This document shows, piece after piece, positions 1 through 8,497 of a DNA stretch of 64,000 nt. The stretch's first letter is position 1. Every line of letters starts with the position of its first letter. Under the pieces are notes generated by a model. That model was not told where the DNA came from and searched no databases. It saw nothing but the letters and a program-made list of their open reading frames with translations. Position numbers and translations under genes: made by a program. Source of the DNA: Streptomyces sp. cf386 (lineage in GTDB: Bacteria; Actinomycetota; Actinomycetes; Streptomycetales; Streptomycetaceae); NCBI RefSeq assembly GCF_900103585.1, contig NZ_FNHV01000010.1, positions 80,607 to 144,606 on the forward strand, in the 5' to 3' direction.

Positions 1-21
1 TGGAGAGTTCGTCTCAAAGGC

Positions 22-51
22 GAAGGCCCCCCGCGCTGGCGAGAGGCCTTC
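22..51 (-). terminator. Terminator of tRNA-Lys copy 1
   Basis: GAAGGCC (22-28) pairs with GGCCTTC (45-51), directly downstream of the minus-strand tRNA-Lys and followed on that strand by a short T-containing stretch. Confidence 0.6.
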
Positions 52-59
52 ACTGTCTG

Positions 60-133
60 TGCGCCGCCAGGGACTCGAACCCCGGACCCGCTGATTAAGA
101 GTCAGCTGCTCTAACCAACTGAGCTAGCGGCGC
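60..133 (-). tRNA. tRNA-Lys (anticodon CUU), copy 1 of 3
   Basis: The minus strand folds as a tRNA with a 7-bp acceptor stem (GCGCCGC/GCGGCGC), a TTCGAGT T-loop and anticodon CTT in the loop CTCTTAA. CCA is not encoded; position 60 gives discriminator A. The 74-nt sequence is identical to the copies at 5905-5978 and 20969-21042, all on the same strand. Confidence 0.97.
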
Positions 134-317
134 CTACTGACCTCGTGAACTCTACATGACCTCCGGGGGTGCTCTTGACCACCGATCGGGAGCGGGTGGG
201 GGCGGCCGGGTCGCCGTAAACCATTCGGACCGTCAACATGCGAGTCCGGAAGACAGTTGTGAAACTGACGGTGTGTACAGCTGTGGAAATTTCCGACTGG
301 AGTGTGAGGGGAATCGC

Positions 318-1757
318 ATGGAGACTCGGACTCCGGTATTCGAGGAATTCGATCCGGAGAGTGACTGCGACTGCCCCGGGTGCGTTCACTGGCGGCGCGT
401 CCTACCGCATTCCACGACCGCTCGCCACCCGGCGGCCGGCCGGGCGCTGATCGTCGCCGCAGCCGCCTCCACCACCCTCGCCGTCGGCCACACGGCCCCG
501 GCCCTGGCCGCCCCCCACGTCTCCGATCGCCCCGGCGTTCCCACAGGTGGCGAGCCTGATTCCCCCCAGGGCGGCAAGGCGCCGCTGCACGGCCCGGGCG
601 GGCAGCCGGCCAAGCCGGGCCCGGTGAAGACGCCCGAGGCCACCCGCGCGGAGATCATCAAACGGGCCAAGAAATGGGTCGCAGCGAAGGTGCCGTACAG
701 CATGTCCCGGTACTGGTCCGATGGATACCGGCAGGACTGCTCGGGCTTTGTCTCGATGGCCTGGAAGCTGCCCGGAAACGAATGGACGGGCAGCCTCGGC
801 CAGTACGGCGTACGCATCGCGAGGGCAGATCTGCAGCCCGGCGACATTCTGCTGTTCCACAATCCGGATGACCCCCAGCGGGGCTCGCACGTCGTCATTT
901 TCGGCGGCTGGACGGACTACCGGCACACCCACTACGTCGCCTACGAGTCGACCCGCCCCCACGCCCGTCGGCTGATCACCCCGTACGCCTACTGGAGCCA
1001 CTCCGACCGCTATGTCGCCTACCGCTACAAGGGGCTGGTGAGCACCGCGACGGGTACGAAACCGGACACCGCCGAGCCGGATCCCGCTAAGCCGGACACC
1101 ACCAAGCCGGACCCCGTCAAACCGGAGGACGCCAAGCTGGACACCACCAAGCCGGACCCCGCCAAACCGCAGGGCGCCAAGCCGGAGGACGCCAAGCGCG
1201 CGGTGCCCTTCCCCGGGCGGGCGTATTTCGGCCCCGGGGCCAACAACAAGCACGTCACCCAGTTGGGCCGCATGCTCGCCGAGCGCGGCGCCGGCCGGTA
1301 CTTCCCCGCCGGCCCCGGCCCGCGCTGGACCGACGCGGACCGCAAGGCCACCCGGGCCTTCCAGCTGGCGCAGGGCTGGCGGGGCCGGGACGCGGACGGG
1401 CTGCCGGGGCCGCGGACGTGGGTGCTGCTGGTGACGGGCAAGGGCAAGGACGTCCAGGCGGAGGGGACGGTCGGGCCGGACGGCCAGGCGGTGCCGGCGG
1501 CGCCCGCGTCGCACGGGGTGGCGGGGTATCCGGGGCGGGCGATGTTCCGGCCGGGCGCCAACAACAAGTACGTCACCCAGCTCGGAAAGCAACTGGTGAA
1601 GAAGGGATTCGGCAAGCATTTCAAGACCGGCCCGGGATCGCGCTGGGGCGAGACGGACCGGCGAGCCGTCGAGGCATTCCAGCGCGCCCAGGGCTGGCGG
1701 GGCGGCGCGGCGGACGGCTATCCGGGGCCGGAGACCTGGCGGCGGCTGTTCTCGTAG
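318..1757 (+). CDS. Secreted NlpC/P60-like protein with two peptidoglycan-binding domains
   Basis: A 479-residue exported protein. A Cys-rich N-terminus (CDCPGC, residues 17-22) precedes a signal-like hydrophobic segment around 40-66 ending in ALAAP. Residues 105-260 look like an NlpC/P60 cysteine-hydrolase fold: DCSGF with likely nucleophile Cys141, and GSHVVIF with His191. A low-complexity linker of KPD/KPE/TKPDPAKP repeats follows. The C-terminus has two copies of a PG_binding_1-like domain, each starting with a PGRAxFxPGANNK motif and ending with PGPxTW. It probably cleaves or remodels cell-wall peptides or glycans at the surface. ATG 318 is preferred because GAGGGG lies 6 nt upstream; the frame is open further 5' but without a ribosome site. 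Confidence 0.88.
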   Translation: METRTPVFEEFDPESDCDCPGCVHWRRVLPHSTTARHPAAGRALIVAAAASTTLAVGHTAPALAAPHVSDRPGVPTGGEPDSPQGGKAPLHGPGGQPAKPGPVKTPEATRAEIIKRAKKWVAAKVPYSMSRYWSDGYRQDCSGFVSMAWKLPGNEWTGSLGQYGVRIARADLQPGDILLFHNPDDPQRGSHVVIFGGWTDYRHTHYVAYESTRPHARRLITPYAYWSHSDRYVAYRYKGLVSTATGTKPDTAEPDPAKPDTTKPDPVKPEDAKLDTTKPDPAKPQGAKPEDAKRAVPFPGRAYFGPGANNKHVTQLGRMLAERGAGRYFPAGPGPRWTDADRKATRAFQLAQGWRGRDADGLPGPRTWVLLVTGKGKDVQAEGTVGPDGQAVPAAPASHGVAGYPGRAMFRPGANNKYVTQLGKQLVKKGFGKHFKTGPGSRWGETDRRAVEAFQRAQGWRGGAADGYPGPETWRRLFS

Positions 1758-1816
1758 GCGGCGACCGTTCTCACCACCCACTTGTGACGCATCTGGCGCG
1801 GAGGCTGGAGGCACGC

Positions 1817-2944
1817 ATGACCACGACCACTTCTCACACACCCGACTCGGAGGGCGGCCCGGACGGAGGGACGGCGCCTCGCCCCGGGCGGCTGATCCAG
1901 AACGAGGTGACCACCGAGATCCCGGTCCATCTGCTGTTCCGCGACGGCCCCGACCCGGTGTCCGTGCCGCTCAGCCCGACGGTCGTGGCGCGTCGGCAGG
2001 GCACGGGGGAGCAGCCGCGGGTGCGCCGTCCGACGCAGCCGAAGCCGCGTCCCGAGCCGCAGGTCGACCCCGAACTGGTGGAGCGGCCCGCGCGGGTGCT
2101 GCCCGGGGCGGCGGGGGTGCTCGCCGGGGCCTGCGGGGCGGCCGGGTGTCTGGCCACCTCATGGTGGGCCGGGGTGCTGCCGCCGCTCGTGGTGGACGCG
2201 CTGCGCCTGCCGGTGTCCGCGGGGGCGGGGCTGGGGCCGGCGCAGTGGGCGGCGTACACGGGGGCCGGGGCGCTGGGGCTCTTCGGGCTCGGCGGGCTGG
2301 CGCGCGGGCAGACCGGGCGGGCCTGGGTGCTCGGGCTGTTCGGCCGCTACCGGGGAACGGTCCGGCGCACCGGCCTGCTGTGGGTCAACCCGTTGCTGCT
2401 GCGCCGCCGCGTCGACGTACGGCTGCGGCACTGGCGCAGCGAGCAGCTGCCGGCGGCGGACGGCAACGGGGTCGCGCTGTGCACCGTCGTCCTGGTGGTG
2501 TGGCGGGTGAAGGACACGGCGCGGGCGACGCTCGGGGTGGAGGACCACGAGACGTATCTGCGCGAGTGCGTCGAGGCGGCGCTGGCCCGGGTGCCGGTGG
2601 AGATGCCGGGTGCGACGCGGGGGTCCGTCGAGACGACCGCGGACACCTTGACCCGGTTGGTGGTACGGGACGCGGGCGCGGTCGGCCTGGAGGTGTTCTC
2701 GGTGCGGCCGGTGCGGGTGGAGTACGCGCCCGAGGTCGCCGCCGCCATGCACCGCCGTCGTATCGCCGCGCTGGACGCGCAGCACCGGGCGACCATGCTC
2801 ACCTCGGTCGTCGACTCGGTGGAGGACACGGTGACGCGGCTGACCGTGCGGGGTCTGGTCGAGCTGGACGACTACGAACGCAAGGCGCTGGTCAAGGACT
2901 TGACGGTGGCGTTCTGCGTGGGGCGGGGCGAGACGGGCGCCTAA
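1817..2944 (+). CDS. SPFH (band 7/stomatin-like) domain membrane protein
   Basis: A 375-residue protein. The first ~95 residues are proline/arginine-rich and probably cytoplasmic. Two hydrophobic stretches lie at about 98-125 and 140-165. After them comes a band 7-type domain: GLLWVNPLLLRRRVDVRLR, then 'GVALCTVVLVVWRVKDT', then an ETYLRECVEAALARV helix, as in flotillin/stomatin/HflK-like proteins that scaffold membrane microdomains. ATG 1817 is preceded by GGAGG. It lies 59 nt after the cell-wall protein and may be co-transcribed. No catalytic motif is visible; the cellular role is not predictable. Confidence 0.85.
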   Translation: MTTTTSHTPDSEGGPDGGTAPRPGRLIQNEVTTEIPVHLLFRDGPDPVSVPLSPTVVARRQGTGEQPRVRRPTQPKPRPEPQVDPELVERPARVLPGAAGVLAGACGAAGCLATSWWAGVLPPLVVDALRLPVSAGAGLGPAQWAAYTGAGALGLFGLGGLARGQTGRAWVLGLFGRYRGTVRRTGLLWVNPLLLRRRVDVRLRHWRSEQLPAADGNGVALCTVVLVVWRVKDTARATLGVEDHETYLRECVEAALARVPVEMPGATRGSVETTADTLTRLVVRDAGAVGLEVFSVRPVRVEYAPEVAAAMHRRRIAALDAQHRATMLTSVVDSVEDTVTRLTVRGLVELDDYERKALVKDLTVAFCVGRGETGA

Positions 2945-2981
2945 CGGCTCGGCGGACGGCCCGCCGAACATGTCCCTCGAT

Positions 2982-3033
2982 TGGTATGGACATGTTCAAC
3001 AGTCAGCAATAATCTGGGACTTGGTCTAGACCT
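2982..3033 (+). promoter_or_regulatory. Chitinase-type direct repeats / DasR dre-like site upstream of the LPMO
   Basis: TGGTCTAGACCT (3022-3033) carries the core of the DasR operator (consensus around TGGTCTAGACCA). A degenerate copy, TGGTATGGACAT (2982-2993), lies 40 bp upstream. Paired 12-bp repeats of this kind are classic in Streptomyces chitinase promoters. The position 43-94 bp before the LPMO start fits control by GlcNAc-phosphate-responsive DasR. Confidence 0.65.
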
Positions 3034-3075
3034 GCAAGCTCGCCGAACTTCCCCCACGTTCCCAGGAGCAGCAGC

Positions 3076-3681
3076 ATGCGCAGAAAGACCAAGTTGTACG
3101 CCGCCGCGCTCGGACTCACCACGGCCGGGGCCCTCGTGCTCTCCGCCGGAGGCGCGAGCAGCCACGGCTACACCGACCTCCCCATCAGCAGGCAGAAGCT
3201 CTGCCAGAACGGCACCGTGACCAACTGCGGCTCCATCCAGTGGGAGCCGCAGAGCGTCGAGGGCCCGAAGGGCTTCCCCGGCTCCGGACCGGCCGACGGA
3301 CAGATATGCAACGCCGGCCTCGGTCAGTTCAGCCAGCTCAGCGCCCCGACGACACCGTCCGGCGCCGCGTGGCCCACCACCCGGGTGTCGGGCGGTCAGA
3401 GCTACACGTTCCGCTGGCAGTTCACCGCCATGCACGCCACGACCGACTTCAAGTACTACGTCACCAAGCCGGGCTGGAACCAGAACCACAACCTGGCCCG
3501 CTCCGACCTCAACCTCACCCCGTTCCTGACGGTCCCGTACAACGGGCAGCGGCCACCGGCCACGCTCTCCCACAGCGGCACCCTGCCGTCCGGGCTGAGC
3601 GGTCATCACGTCATCCTCGCGGTGTGGACGGTCCACGACACGAGCAACGCGTTCTACGCCTGCTCGGACGTCACGTTCTGA
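3076..3681 (+). CDS. Secreted AA10 lytic polysaccharide monooxygenase (chitin-binding protein)
   Basis: A 201-residue single-domain AA10 enzyme. The signal peptide ends ...GGASS and the mature protein starts with His30 (HGYTD), the N-terminal ligand of the copper histidine brace; His120 (TAMHAT) is the second brace ligand. Such enzymes oxidatively cut crystalline chitin and were first described in Streptomyces as CHB chitin-binding proteins. There is no extra CBM. AGGAGCAGCAGC precedes the ATG. The dre-like repeats upstream suggest induction by chitin products, together with the chitinase and hexosaminidase elsewhere in the window. From memory, S. coelicolor SCO2833 is the counterpart. Confidence 0.93.
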   Translation: MRRKTKLYAAALGLTTAGALVLSAGGASSHGYTDLPISRQKLCQNGTVTNCGSIQWEPQSVEGPKGFPGSGPADGQICNAGLGQFSQLSAPTTPSGAAWPTTRVSGGQSYTFRWQFTAMHATTDFKYYVTKPGWNQNHNLARSDLNLTPFLTVPYNGQRPPATLSHSGTLPSGLSGHHVILAVWTVHDTSNAFYACSDVTF

Positions 3682-3770
3682 GGTTCTCTTGAGTCAGCGC
3701 CCGGGCCGGCGTGGGTACGTTCCTCCCACGCCGGCCGAACGAGGGCCGCGCACGGCCTTCGGGGGAGCTC

Positions 3771-4235
3771 ATGGAAGTCTTCTTCTACATCGTGCCCACG
3801 CTCATGATCGCGGTGGCCTCCTTCGCCGCGATCGTGGTGATCCGCCGCTCTCTGCGGGTCAGTCGCGCCTGGAGCAGCGGCCTGACCGCCGAGGCGCGCT
3901 GTCTGCGGACGTACACCACGACGAGCGGCGGAGGCGACACGGCGGTGCGTACGACCCTGCACCACGTCTACGAGTTCGTCACGCGCGACGGTCGCCCGGT
4001 CCGGTTCGACGAGGGGGGTGGCCCGGGAACGGTTCTCGAGGGCGACATCGTCACCGTGCACTATGTGGCGGAGCGCCCGGAGCACGCGACGGCCAAGCCC
4101 CCGGCGCCCGGGAGGCTCGCGGCGGGCACGGGATGCCTGCTGGCCTTCCTCGGGGTGTTCATCCTGTTCGCCTTCGGCTTCATGGCGGTGGCGTACGCGA
4201 TGTTCTCGACCGCGGGGGACGTCATGCAGCCCTAG
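3771..4235 (+). CDS. DUF3592-type membrane protein
   Basis: A 154-residue protein starting MEVFFYIVP, with one transmembrane helix at about 3-25 and a second near the C-terminus (about 118-145). A soluble stretch between them has the pattern seen in DUF3592 proteins (ARCLRTYTT ... HHVYEFVTRDGRPVRF ... VLEGDIVTVHYV). GGGGGAG lies just before ATG 3771. Function is unknown; the type is common in actinomycetes. Confidence 0.8.
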   Translation: MEVFFYIVPTLMIAVASFAAIVVIRRSLRVSRAWSSGLTAEARCLRTYTTTSGGGDTAVRTTLHHVYEFVTRDGRPVRFDEGGGPGTVLEGDIVTVHYVAERPEHATAKPPAPGRLAAGTGCLLAFLGVFILFAFGFMAVAYAMFSTAGDVMQP

Positions 4236-4274
4236 GCTCCACATCTGACGGTCCATCAACTACCGTGCGCGTCC

Positions 4275-5939
4275 ATGGAGTCCACTACAGGTCGGACGGT
4301 CGCGGAACTCGTGGCGGCGCGGTGGGGAGACCACCGGCCCGGGCTGTGGTGCGAAGGGCAGGCGCTCACCCATCACCAGGTGGCGACGGGTGCCGCCGCC
4401 CGGGCGGCCCTGCTGGCCGACCTCGTGCCGCCCCGTTCGCACATCGGCGTTCTGCTCGACAACACCCCTGAATACCCACTGTGGTTGAGCGCGGCGGCGC
4501 TCGCGGGAGCCGCCGTCGCCGGGATCAACCCCACCCGTCGGGGCCCCGAACTCGCCCGCGACATCCTGCACACCGAGTGCCGGATCCTGATCACCGAGCG
4601 GGGTCGTCTGCCGCTGCTCGACGGCCTCGAACTACCCGGCGTACGTCTGCTGTCGACCGACTCGGCGGAGTACGACGCCCTGCTCGCGCCCTACGTCGAC
4701 GCCCGCCCCGACCCCTCCCGCGCCACCCCGCACGACCGCCTCCTGCTCTACTTCACCTCCGGCTCGACCGGTGCCCCCAAGGCCGCGATCTGCACCCAGG
4801 GCCGACTGGCGGCAGCCGGGCGCTCCCTGGCCGACCAGTTCGGTGTCCACCCCGACGACGTGCACTACATCTGCATGCCGATGTTCCACGGCAACGCGGT
4901 CATCGCCGACTGGGCACCCGCCCTCGCGGCCGGCGCGGGAGTGGCGCTGCGGCGACGGTTCTCGGCGTCGGGGTTCCTGGCGGACGTACGGCGGTATCGG
5001 GCCACGTACTTCACCTACGTCGGCCGAGCGATCCAGTACCTCCTCGCCACCGAGCCCGGCCCCGACGACCGGGACCACGCGCTACGGCTCGGCTTCGGCA
5101 CCGAGGCGGGCGCCGTGGACGCGGCGGCGTTCGAGCGGCGGTTCGGGGTGCGGCTGGTGGAGGGGTACGGGTCGTCCGAGGGCGGGGCCGCCGTGCAGTG
5201 GTCGCCGGGGACGCCGGCGGGGGCCGTGGGGCGGGCGGCGCCCGGGCTCGTCGTACTCGATCCGCAGACCTGCGCGGAGTGTCCGCCGGCCGTCTTCGAC
5301 GCGGGAGGGCGGCTGGTCAACGGCGACGAGGCCATCGGGGAGCTGGTCAACCGGGGGCCGAACCCCTTCGAGGGGTACTGGCGCAACCCCGAGGCGGAGG
5401 CGGAGCGGCGGCGGGCGGGCTGGTACTGGACGGGGGACCTGTTCTGCCGGGACGCGGAGGGCTATCTGTACTTCGCGGGGCGCGGTGACGACCGGCTCAG
5501 GGTGGACGGCGAGAACCTGTCCGCCGCGATGATCGAGAACATCCTCGCCCGGTACGAGGGCGCGGACGCCGTCGCCGTGTACGCGGTGCCGGATCCGGTG
5601 ACCGGGGACCAGGTCATGGCGACGATCGCGGGGGAGTTCGACGCGGCGGGATTCGCCGGGTTCCTGGCCGCCCAGCCGGATCTGGGGACGAAGATGGCGC
5701 CCCGGTTCGTGCGGGTGGCGGAGCGGATGCCGGTGACCGCCACGAACAAGATCCATCGGGCGGGGCTGAGGAAGGAGGGTCTGCGGTGCGCCGACCCGGT
5801 GTGGTGGCGGCCGGCCGGGGAGCGGGCGTACCGGAGGCTGACCGAGGCGGATGTCCTGGCGTACGTCGAAGGGCCTCTCGCTCCCACGAGAGGCCCTTCG
5901 TCTGTGCGCCGCCAGGGACTCGAACCCCGGACCCGCTGA
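4275..5939 (+). CDS. Acyl-CoA synthetase (AMP-binding), C-terminus running into a tRNA gene
   Basis: An ANL-superfamily adenylate-forming enzyme of the FadD/FATP type, activating a carboxylic acid to an acyl-CoA through an acyl-AMP. The P-loop signature is YFTSGSTGAPKAA (about 158-170); GYGSSEGG (about 298-305) and the TGDLF plus GRGDDRLRVDGENLS hinge region follow, and the C-terminal lysine is in NKIHRAGL. The substrate cannot be deduced. The last ~22 codons are odd: after DVLAYVE the frame reads through both arms of the tRNA-Lys terminator (5867-5900) and stops at TGA 5937-5939, inside the antisense tRNA gene. The original 3' end was probably lost, so the extra tail is unlikely to be functional. 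Confidence 0.88.
   Translation: MESTTGRTVAELVAARWGDHRPGLWCEGQALTHHQVATGAAARAALLADLVPPRSHIGVLLDNTPEYPLWLSAAALAGAAVAGINPTRRGPELARDILHTECRILITERGRLPLLDGLELPGVRLLSTDSAEYDALLAPYVDARPDPSRATPHDRLLLYFTSGSTGAPKAAICTQGRLAAAGRSLADQFGVHPDDVHYICMPMFHGNAVIADWAPALAAGAGVALRRRFSASGFLADVRRYRATYFTYVGRAIQYLLATEPGPDDRDHALRLGFGTEAGAVDAAAFERRFGVRLVEGYGSSEGGAAVQWSPGTPAGAVGRAAPGLVVLDPQTCAECPPAVFDAGGRLVNGDEAIGELVNRGPNPFEGYWRNPEAEAERRRAGWYWTGDLFCRDAEGYLYFAGRGDDRLRVDGENLSAAMIENILARYEGADAVAVYAVPDPVTGDQVMATIAGEFDAAGFAGFLAAQPDLGTKMAPRFVRVAERMPVTATNKIHRAGLRKEGLRCADPVWWRPAGERAYRRLTEADVLAYVEGPLAPTRGPSSVRRQGLEPRTR
5867..5900 (-). terminator. Terminator of tRNA-Lys copy 2
   Basis: CGAAGGGCCTCTCG (5867-5880) and CGAGAGGCCCTTCG (5887-5900) form a perfect 14-bp stem with a 6-nt loop, just downstream of the minus-strand tRNA. 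It lies inside the 3' end of the acyl-CoA synthetase frame. Confidence 0.85.
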
Positions 5940-5978
5940 TTAAGAGTCAGCTGCTCTAACCAACTGAGCTAGCGGCGC
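5905..5978 (-). tRNA. tRNA-Lys (anticodon CUU), copy 2 of 3
   Basis: Identical over 74 nt to the copies at 60-133 and 20969-21042; anticodon CTT. Its 3' half is overlapped in antisense by the acyl-CoA synthetase frame. Confidence 0.97.
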
Positions 5979-6078
5979 ATGACTCCCGCCGACCGCGATT
6001 TTGTGTGCCTCGCGGCGGCGACGAAGAAAATACTACCTGGTGCGCAGGGGTGCTTCAGACCACCGTCGCGCGCGGCGC

Positions 6079-6843
6079 TCAGGACTGGATCGCGAGCGAC
6101 AGCAGCACCGGCGTCGCGCTCCGGTTCAGTGTGTCCGCCGCCTGCTTCAGCCGGTGGGCGTGCTCGATCGGGAGGGACAGGGCCAGGCAGCCCACCGACG
6201 ATCCGGCCGTGATCGGGACCGCCGCGCACACCGTGCCCACCGCGTACTCCTGGAGGTCGAGGTGGGGGACCGTCGGCGGCTGGGACTCCAGGCGGGAGAG
6301 CAGCACCCTGTCGCTGGTGATCGTGCGTGAGGTGAGGCGGGCCATCTTGTGGCGGGAGAGGTGGTCGCGCCGCCCGTTGTGGTCGAGCTGGCCGAGCAGG
6401 CTCTTGCCGATCGCGGTGGCGTGGGCGGAGGAGCGGAAGTCGACCCACTCGTTGACCACGGGCGTGGCCGGGCCGGCGGCGTACTGGTCGATCTTGACCT
6501 CGCCGTCGATGTACCGGCTGACGTAGACGGCGGCGCCGACCGAGTCGCGCAGCCGGTCCAGGGTGCGCTGGAGGTTCTCGCGCAGGGCCTGCTCGCGGCC
6601 CTGCGCGGAACCGAGTCGGGCGAGCGCGTCGCCCGTGACATACGCGCCGTCGGCGACCTGCTCGACGTAGCCCTCGCGGCGCAGCATTCGCAGCAGGCCG
6701 GTCAGGCGCTCCGGGCCTATGCCCGTCTGCCGGGCGAGCTCGGCGTCGGTGACTCCGGTGCTGTGCCGCGCCACGGTCTCCAGGACGCGCAGGGCGTCCT
6801 GGGCCGAGTGGTACGGGGCGGTCGGCTCGTGCGTCAGCGCCAC
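6079..6843 (-). CDS. IclR-family transcriptional regulator
   Basis: A 254-residue protein. A winged HTH at about 12-70 (ALRVLETVARHSTG, VTDAELARQTGI) is followed by an IclR-type effector domain at about 85-250 with the usual AIGKSLL, YAVGTVCAAVPI and CLALSLPI blocks. It lies downstream of ehuBCDA on the same strand, separated by 216 bp, and is the natural candidate to control the transporter and the amidase/isomerase genes in response to a small carboxylate. It could be read through from the transporter or have its own promoter in the gap. Confidence 0.9.
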   Translation of the reverse strand: MALTHEPTAPYHSAQDALRVLETVARHSTGVTDAELARQTGIGPERLTGLLRMLRREGYVEQVADGAYVTGDALARLGSAQGREQALRENLQRTLDRLRDSVGAAVYVSRYIDGEVKIDQYAAGPATPVVNEWVDFRSSAHATAIGKSLLGQLDHNGRRDHLSRHKMARLTSRTITSDRVLLSRLESQPPTVPHLDLQEYAVGTVCAAVPITAGSSVGCLALSLPIEHAHRLKQAADTLNRSATPVLLSLAIQS

Positions 6844-7016
6844 GGTTCCCCCTGCGGTCGCACATCGCTTGTCGAATGGGCCGGGTTGCAGTCAGCCAAT
6901 CCCCACCACGATAACCGGCAAGAGGCTTGTAGTGAGCGGTTGTTGACGAGATTGCGATGCCCTCAACTGCGGTCTAGCACTCTGGCATATGACAAAGGCA
7001 TGCACCGCCGCGCAGC
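6844..7016. other. Intergenic region upstream of the IclR gene
   Basis: About 170 bp, more AT-rich than its surroundings, probably holding the IclR promoter. No open frame with a ribosome site was found. The short near-palindrome GGCATATGAC and a GCATGC (about 6984-7002) were seen, but no convincing -35/-10 pair. Confidence 0.35.
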
Positions 7017-7064
7017 GTCGACAGCGGTCACCGTCGACAGCAGTCACCGCCGACCGAGGTCACA
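7017..7064. repeat. 16-bp tandem repeat, three copies, over the ehuA stop codon
   Basis: GTCGACAGCGGTCACC (7017-7032), GTCGACAGCAGTCACC (7033-7048) and a degenerate third copy GCCGACCGAGGTCACA (7049-7064). The third copy contains the ehuA stop codon (7060-7062 on the plus strand). Confidence 0.8.
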
Positions 7065-7857
7065 GCACCGCGCTGAGGAACTCCCGGGTCCTGTCGTTCT
7101 CGGGGTCGTTGAAGATCTTCTCCGGCGGGCCGGACTCGATGACCCGGCCGGAGTCGAACATCAGGACCTGGTCCGAGATGTCCCGGGCGAAGTTCATCTC
7201 GTGGGTCACACAGAGCATGGTGATGTCGGTGGTGCGGGCGATGTCACGGAGGACGTCGAGCACGCCCGCGACCAGCTCCGGGTCCAGCGCCGAGGTCACC
7301 TCGTCCAGCAGCAGCACCTGCGGCCGCATCGCCAGCGCCCGCGCGATCGCCACCCGCTGCTGCTGGCCGCCGGACAGCTGGGTCGGGCGGGCGTCGCACT
7401 TGTCGGCGAGACCCACCATCTCCAGCAGCTCGCGGGCGCGCGCCTCAGCCTCGTCCTTGGACAGGCCGAGGACGGTGACCGGGGCCTCGGTGATGTTGCG
7501 CAGCACGGTCATGTTCGGGAACAGGTTGAACTGCTGGAACACCATCCCGATCTTCTTGCGGACCTCGCGGACCTGCTTCTCCGGGGCCGGGAAGAGCTGG
7601 TCCCCGGCGACCCTGATCGTGCCCTCGTCCGGCTTGATCAGCGTCATCAGCATCCGCAGGATCGTCGTCTTGCCCGAGCCGGACGGGCCGATCAGGGTGA
7701 CGTGCTTGCCGGACGCGACGGAGAAGTCGAGCCCGTCGAGCACCGTGTTGGACCCGAAGCGCTTGGTGACGTGGTCGAAGCGGATCAGCTCGCCGCCGTC
7801 CACCGGCGGATTGGCGCTCGCGTCGGGATCTTTCATCAGAGGGGTGTCAGCGGACAA
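7060..7857 (-). CDS. ehuA: Polar amino-acid/ectoine-type ABC transporter ATPase
   Basis: A GlnQ/EhuA-like ATPase. Walker A GPSGSGKTT (about 55-63), Q-loop VFQQFNLFPN, signature LSGGQQQRVAIARAL, Walker B VLLLDEVTSALDPE, then the switch His in THEMNFAR. It energises import through the two permeases encoded just upstream. The start is ambiguous: TTG 7857 has GGAG at suitable spacing and overlaps ehuD by 11 nt; ATG 7836 has no ribosome site. Gene order B-C-D-A and the adjacent DUF3830 match clusters annotated as ectoine/hydroxyectoine importers, but the substrate is unproven, and no ectoine hydrolase gene is present here. Confidence 0.85.
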   Translation of the reverse strand: MSADTPLMKDPDASANPPVDGGELIRFDHVTKRFGSNTVLDGLDFSVASGKHVTLIGPSGSGKTTILRMLMTLIKPDEGTIRVAGDQLFPAPEKQVREVRKKIGMVFQQFNLFPNMTVLRNITEAPVTVLGLSKDEAEARARELLEMVGLADKCDARPTQLSGGQQQRVAIARALAMRPQVLLLDEVTSALDPELVAGVLDVLRDIARTTDITMLCVTHEMNFARDISDQVLMFDSGRVIESGPPEKIFNDPENDRTREFLSAVL

Positions 7858-8497
7858 GGCGTCGCTCCAGGGCTCGTACGAGAAGGGAGGCCGGATAGGC
7901 GATGAGGATGAAGGCCACTCCGATGACCGTCAGGGGCTCGGTGAACTGGAAGTTCTCCTGCGCGAACAGCCGCGCCGAGCCGAGCATCTCCATGACCGTG
8001 ATCGTCATCAGGATCGGCGTGTCCTTGAGCATCGCGATGACGTAGTTGCCGAGGGCCGGCACGACCCGGCGGATCGCCTGCGGCAGGATCACCACCTGCC
8101 ACGTCCTGGTCGTCGGCAGGTTCAGTGCCGTCGCGGCCTCCCACTGGCCGACGGGCACCGCCTCGATGCCGGCGCGGTAGACCTGCATCGTGTACGTCGA
8201 GTAGTGCAGCCCGATCGCGAAGACGCCGGTGGCCAGCGCCGAGAAGGTGATGCCCCACTCGGGCAGCACGTAGAAGAGGAAGAACAGCTGCACCAGCAGC
8301 GGGGTGTTGCGGATGAACTCCGTGACCGCCCCGACCGGCCAGCGCACCCAGCGGCTCGGCGTGCGCATCAGCAGCGCCCACACCAGGCCGAGCGCGAACG
8401 AGATCAGCGAGCCGATGGCCAGGATCTGCAGGGTGAGCAGCAGCCCGTCCCAGAATCGCGGCATGAAGTCGGCGACAGCGCCCCAGTCCCAGGTCAT
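7847..8497 (-). CDS. ehuD: Amino-acid-type ABC transporter permease (EhuD-like)
   Basis: A 216-residue His/Glu/Gln/Arg/opine-family permease with about five hydrophobic segments. Typical blocks are FIRNTPLLVQLFF and the EAA-like loop 'EAATALNLPTTRTWQVVILPQA'. Its ATG (8497) overlaps the ehuC stop by one base (TGATG), implying translational coupling. It should form the membrane channel with EhuC. Confidence 0.88.
   Translation of the reverse strand: MTWDWGAVADFMPRFWDGLLLTLQILAIGSLISFALGLVWALLMRTPSRWVRWPVGAVTEFIRNTPLLVQLFFLFYVLPEWGITFSALATGVFAIGLHYSTYTMQVYRAGIEAVPVGQWEAATALNLPTTRTWQVVILPQAIRRVVPALGNYVIAMLKDTPILMTITVMEMLGSARLFAQENFQFTEPLTVIGVAFILIAYPASLLVRALERRLVR

Noticed and set aside
402..1841. 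A 479-codon minus-strand frame opposite the NlpC/P60-like gene
   Set aside because: No ribosome site, Arg/Ala/Gly-rich translation, and fully opposite a recognisable secreted hydrolase.
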